From positions 1 to 23,929 of the IMG/VR virus record IMGVR_UViG_3300031600_000032: DNA of 23,929 nucleotides. One strand, written 5' to 3'. This document shows, piece by piece, positions 22,484 through 23,929 of this stretch. Numbering within the stretch: position 1 is the stretch's first letter; every line of letters starts with the position of its first letter. Source of the DNA: a virus. The position numbers and the translations under genes are program-made. Below the pieces are notes generated by a model. It saw nothing but the letters and a program-made list of their open reading frames with translations, had not been told where the DNA came from and ran no database searches.

Positions 22484-23431
22484 TTATTTTATTTTATATC
22501 TCATTATTTTTTCCAAATCCAACGGAGGTGAATTATATATAATTTTATTTATATTATTAAACCCTATTTCATTAGGGTCAAGGTTATCTAATTCTACTAA
22601 ATGGGGGATAAACCCATCATTAAGAAGATTTTGGCTAAATCTTAGGGCTTCATTTTTTGCGTCTGGGTCTAGTACTATATAAAAGTGTTTGTTTTGACTC
22701 TTTTGTATTATTGTTTCATATATTACAGGTTGAAAATCCTTCCCCAATAATGGAATACAATTTCTTTTTATACTAAAATAATCAAATATTCCCTCACATA
22801 ATACTATGGGTAACCACCAATTAATATCTAATTCATTGGCTATTAAGTTCCTTGATACTTTTGGGTTTTTGTAACCATTGGGGTGACCTTGAAAACTTCT
22901 TGCACTAAAGAATATTAAATCCCCAGTATTATCATATATTGGGATTATTAGGTACCCAGAATATTTACCAGATTCACAATACCCTATTTTGTATTTAATA
23001 ATCTCTTTATAAGATAACCCTCTACTTAAAACATAACTAAGGGCATGTTTTCCCTCTATGTCAAACAAACTTAAATTTTCAAAATATTTTGTCTCCTTAG
23101 GTAGACTAATATCATCTACTGGGGGTGTGTGGTTATCACTAGAATCGTTATTGTAATGGGAGGGTATTATATTTTTTAATTCCTCAAAATACCTTGAGTT
23201 TAATCTAAGTGTTTTAAATAAAGATTGTATACTCTTTCCCTTTAACCCTAATTTTTTACTCCCACAAACCCAACATTGATATTGAAATGTTTTTAAATTT
23301 ACTTCTAATTTATTTTTTGTTGGGTGGCAATTATTAGGACAAGAAAAGGCGTGGTTTTCATGTGCTGTAGTATAACTGTTTCCTAGGACTCTTTCTAACA
23401 AATCCAACAACATTTTGGGGTTATAATTCAT
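22484..23431 (-). CDS. DNA primase, DnaG/gp61-type
   Basis: 315 residues (T4 gp61 is 342). N-terminal zinc-binding domain: CPNNCH (31-36) and CWVC (53-56). Linker rich in Asp/Ser (about 90-112). Core: GLSYKEIIKYKIGYCESG, GYLIIPIYDNTGDLIFFSAR, then TOPRIM motifs VLCEGIFDYF (Glu213, Asp217) and YIVLDPDAKNEALR (Asp255, Asp257). It makes RNA primers for lagging-strand synthesis with a helicase not in this window. It lacks a helicase domain, as in T4, where primase and helicase are separate. Confidence 0.92.
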   Translation of the reverse strand: MNYNPKMLLDLLERVLGNSYTTAHENHAFSCPNNCHPTKNKLEVNLKTFQYQCWVCGSKKLGLKGKSIQSLFKTLRLNSRYFEELKNIIPSHYNNDSSDNHTPPVDDISLPKETKYFENLSLFDIEGKHALSYVLSRGLSYKEIIKYKIGYCESGKYSGYLIIPIYDNTGDLIFFSARSFQGHPNGYKNPKVSRNLIANELDINWWLPIVLCEGIFDYFSIKRNCIPLLGKDFQPVIYETIIQKSQNKHFYIVLDPDAKNEALRFSQNLLNDGFIPHLVELDNLDPNEIGFNNINKIIYNSPPLDLEKIMRYKIK

Positions 23432-23476
23432 ATTGTATTTTGGTCTAATATAATGTAAACTTATTAAACTAACAAC

Positions 23477-23929
23477 CTATACCATCACGTCTTTTATAAA
23501 AAATTTCCCTAGAATATTTGCATTATAATACAATTCGGGGTTTTCCAATACTTTATTCTCAAACTGATTTTGAGTTTCTCTATAAGTTAATTGTTTACTG
23601 TTAAACGCAAAACTAATAATTTCTTTTTTTATTTTATCTTCAGGAAGTTTATGTAACTCATCTAATTGTTTATTTGAATTAGTACCTCTATAGTTTTTCC
23701 AACTTGATTCTTTTACCACTAACTTTTTAGTGGGTAATTTTCCCCTAGTTTTATTTTTTTTTCTTTCTTCCTTAATATTTTCTAACTCTTTTTTCCCTAA
23801 TTTTTTATTTTGTTTAGAATATAGGTTTTTTTTACCTATATATTTTTTATTGTTTTCTAAATTGGTTAAAACATAAACAAAACCAAAACAACCTTCTGGA
23901 AAGTCATTTATATCTTTTATAATTTTTTC
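23477..23929 (-). CDS. GIY-YIG endonuclease, N-terminus cut by window edge
   Basis: 150 visible residues, open to the right edge. A short frame starting at a GTG (23719) would miss the catalytic part; read through, the frame continues upstream with GFVYVLTNLENNKKYIGKKN, the GIY-YIG signature (VYVLT ... KYIGKK), then a Lys-rich stretch and SSWKNYRGTNSNKQL. The last region (LTYRETQNQFENKVLENPEL, YNANILGKFF) fits the C-terminal part of phage single-domain GIY-YIG proteins. It may be a DenA-like or homing-type nuclease; the cut prevents a choice. Confidence 0.82.
   Translation of the reverse strand, partial: EKIIKDINDFPEGCFGFVYVLTNLENNKKYIGKKNLYSKQNKKLGKKELENIKEERKKNKTRGKLPTKKLVVKESSWKNYRGTNSNKQLDELHKLPEDKIKKEIISFAFNSKQLTYRETQNQFENKVLENPELYYNANILGKFFIKDVMV

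Noticed and set aside
1-23929. tRNA genes, CRISPR arrays, insertion sequences
   Set aside because: No cloverleaf with a T-loop consensus, no spaced direct repeats, and no transposase-like protein found on reading both strands by eye.

Overview
This window looks like part of the genome of a T4-like tailed phage (Caudoviricetes, contractile-tail type, of the divergent 'far T4' kind). The recognisable landmarks are T4-type large terminase, portal, prohead protease, scaffold and major capsid protein, all on the minus strand and transcribed in T4 order (17 > 20 > 21 > 22 > 23). The DNA is AT-rich. Genes lack Shine-Dalgarno boxes and instead have A-rich leaders. Three intergenic sites resemble the TTTG / TAnnTTT promoters of Bacteroidota, so a Bacteroidota (flavobacterial-like) host is the best guess. 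That host call is inference.

Layout, right to left in the direction of transcription. (1) 23929-21728: replication/recombination genes, namely a GIY-YIG nuclease cut by the window edge, a DnaG-type primase, and a RecB/Cas4-like PD-(D/E)XK nuclease. (2) 21674-17695: a compact accessory block with a P-loop kinase, a nucleotidylyltransferase, a protein with two HExxH zincin motifs, a HAD phosphatase, a zinc-ribbon protein and a membrane-anchored GAF-like protein. (3) 17663-13697: a 706-residue mosaic protein (leucine-rich repeats, Arg/Lys tandem repeats, acidic tail), a small unknown protein, and a large protein with nuclease-like motifs. (4) 13551-11228: small proteins, a NadR-kinase-like P-loop protein, a DUF5675 protein and a spanin-like membrane protein, the last two probably for lysis. 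(5) 11221-1265: the packaging and head module. (6) 1009-1: a neck protein that runs off the left edge.

Genes are tightly packed, often with 1-4 nt gaps or overlaps. No gap exceeds about 255 nt. Six intergenic spacers carry a near-identical element reading TAT(T/G)TATAATAA on the coding strand, 6-17 nt before the start codon; it is the best candidate for a phage late promoter. A second element, TTCGTATATTYA, precedes three other transcription units. Two good intrinsic terminators bracket the scaffold-capsid unit. I see no tRNAs, CRISPR arrays or insertion sequences.

Most noteworthy: the two-promoter layout, the LRR/basic-repeat/acidic mosaic protein with prohead-protease-like sites, the double-zincin protein, the possible split NadR-like pair, and the 438-residue protein with PD-(D/E)XK-like motifs.
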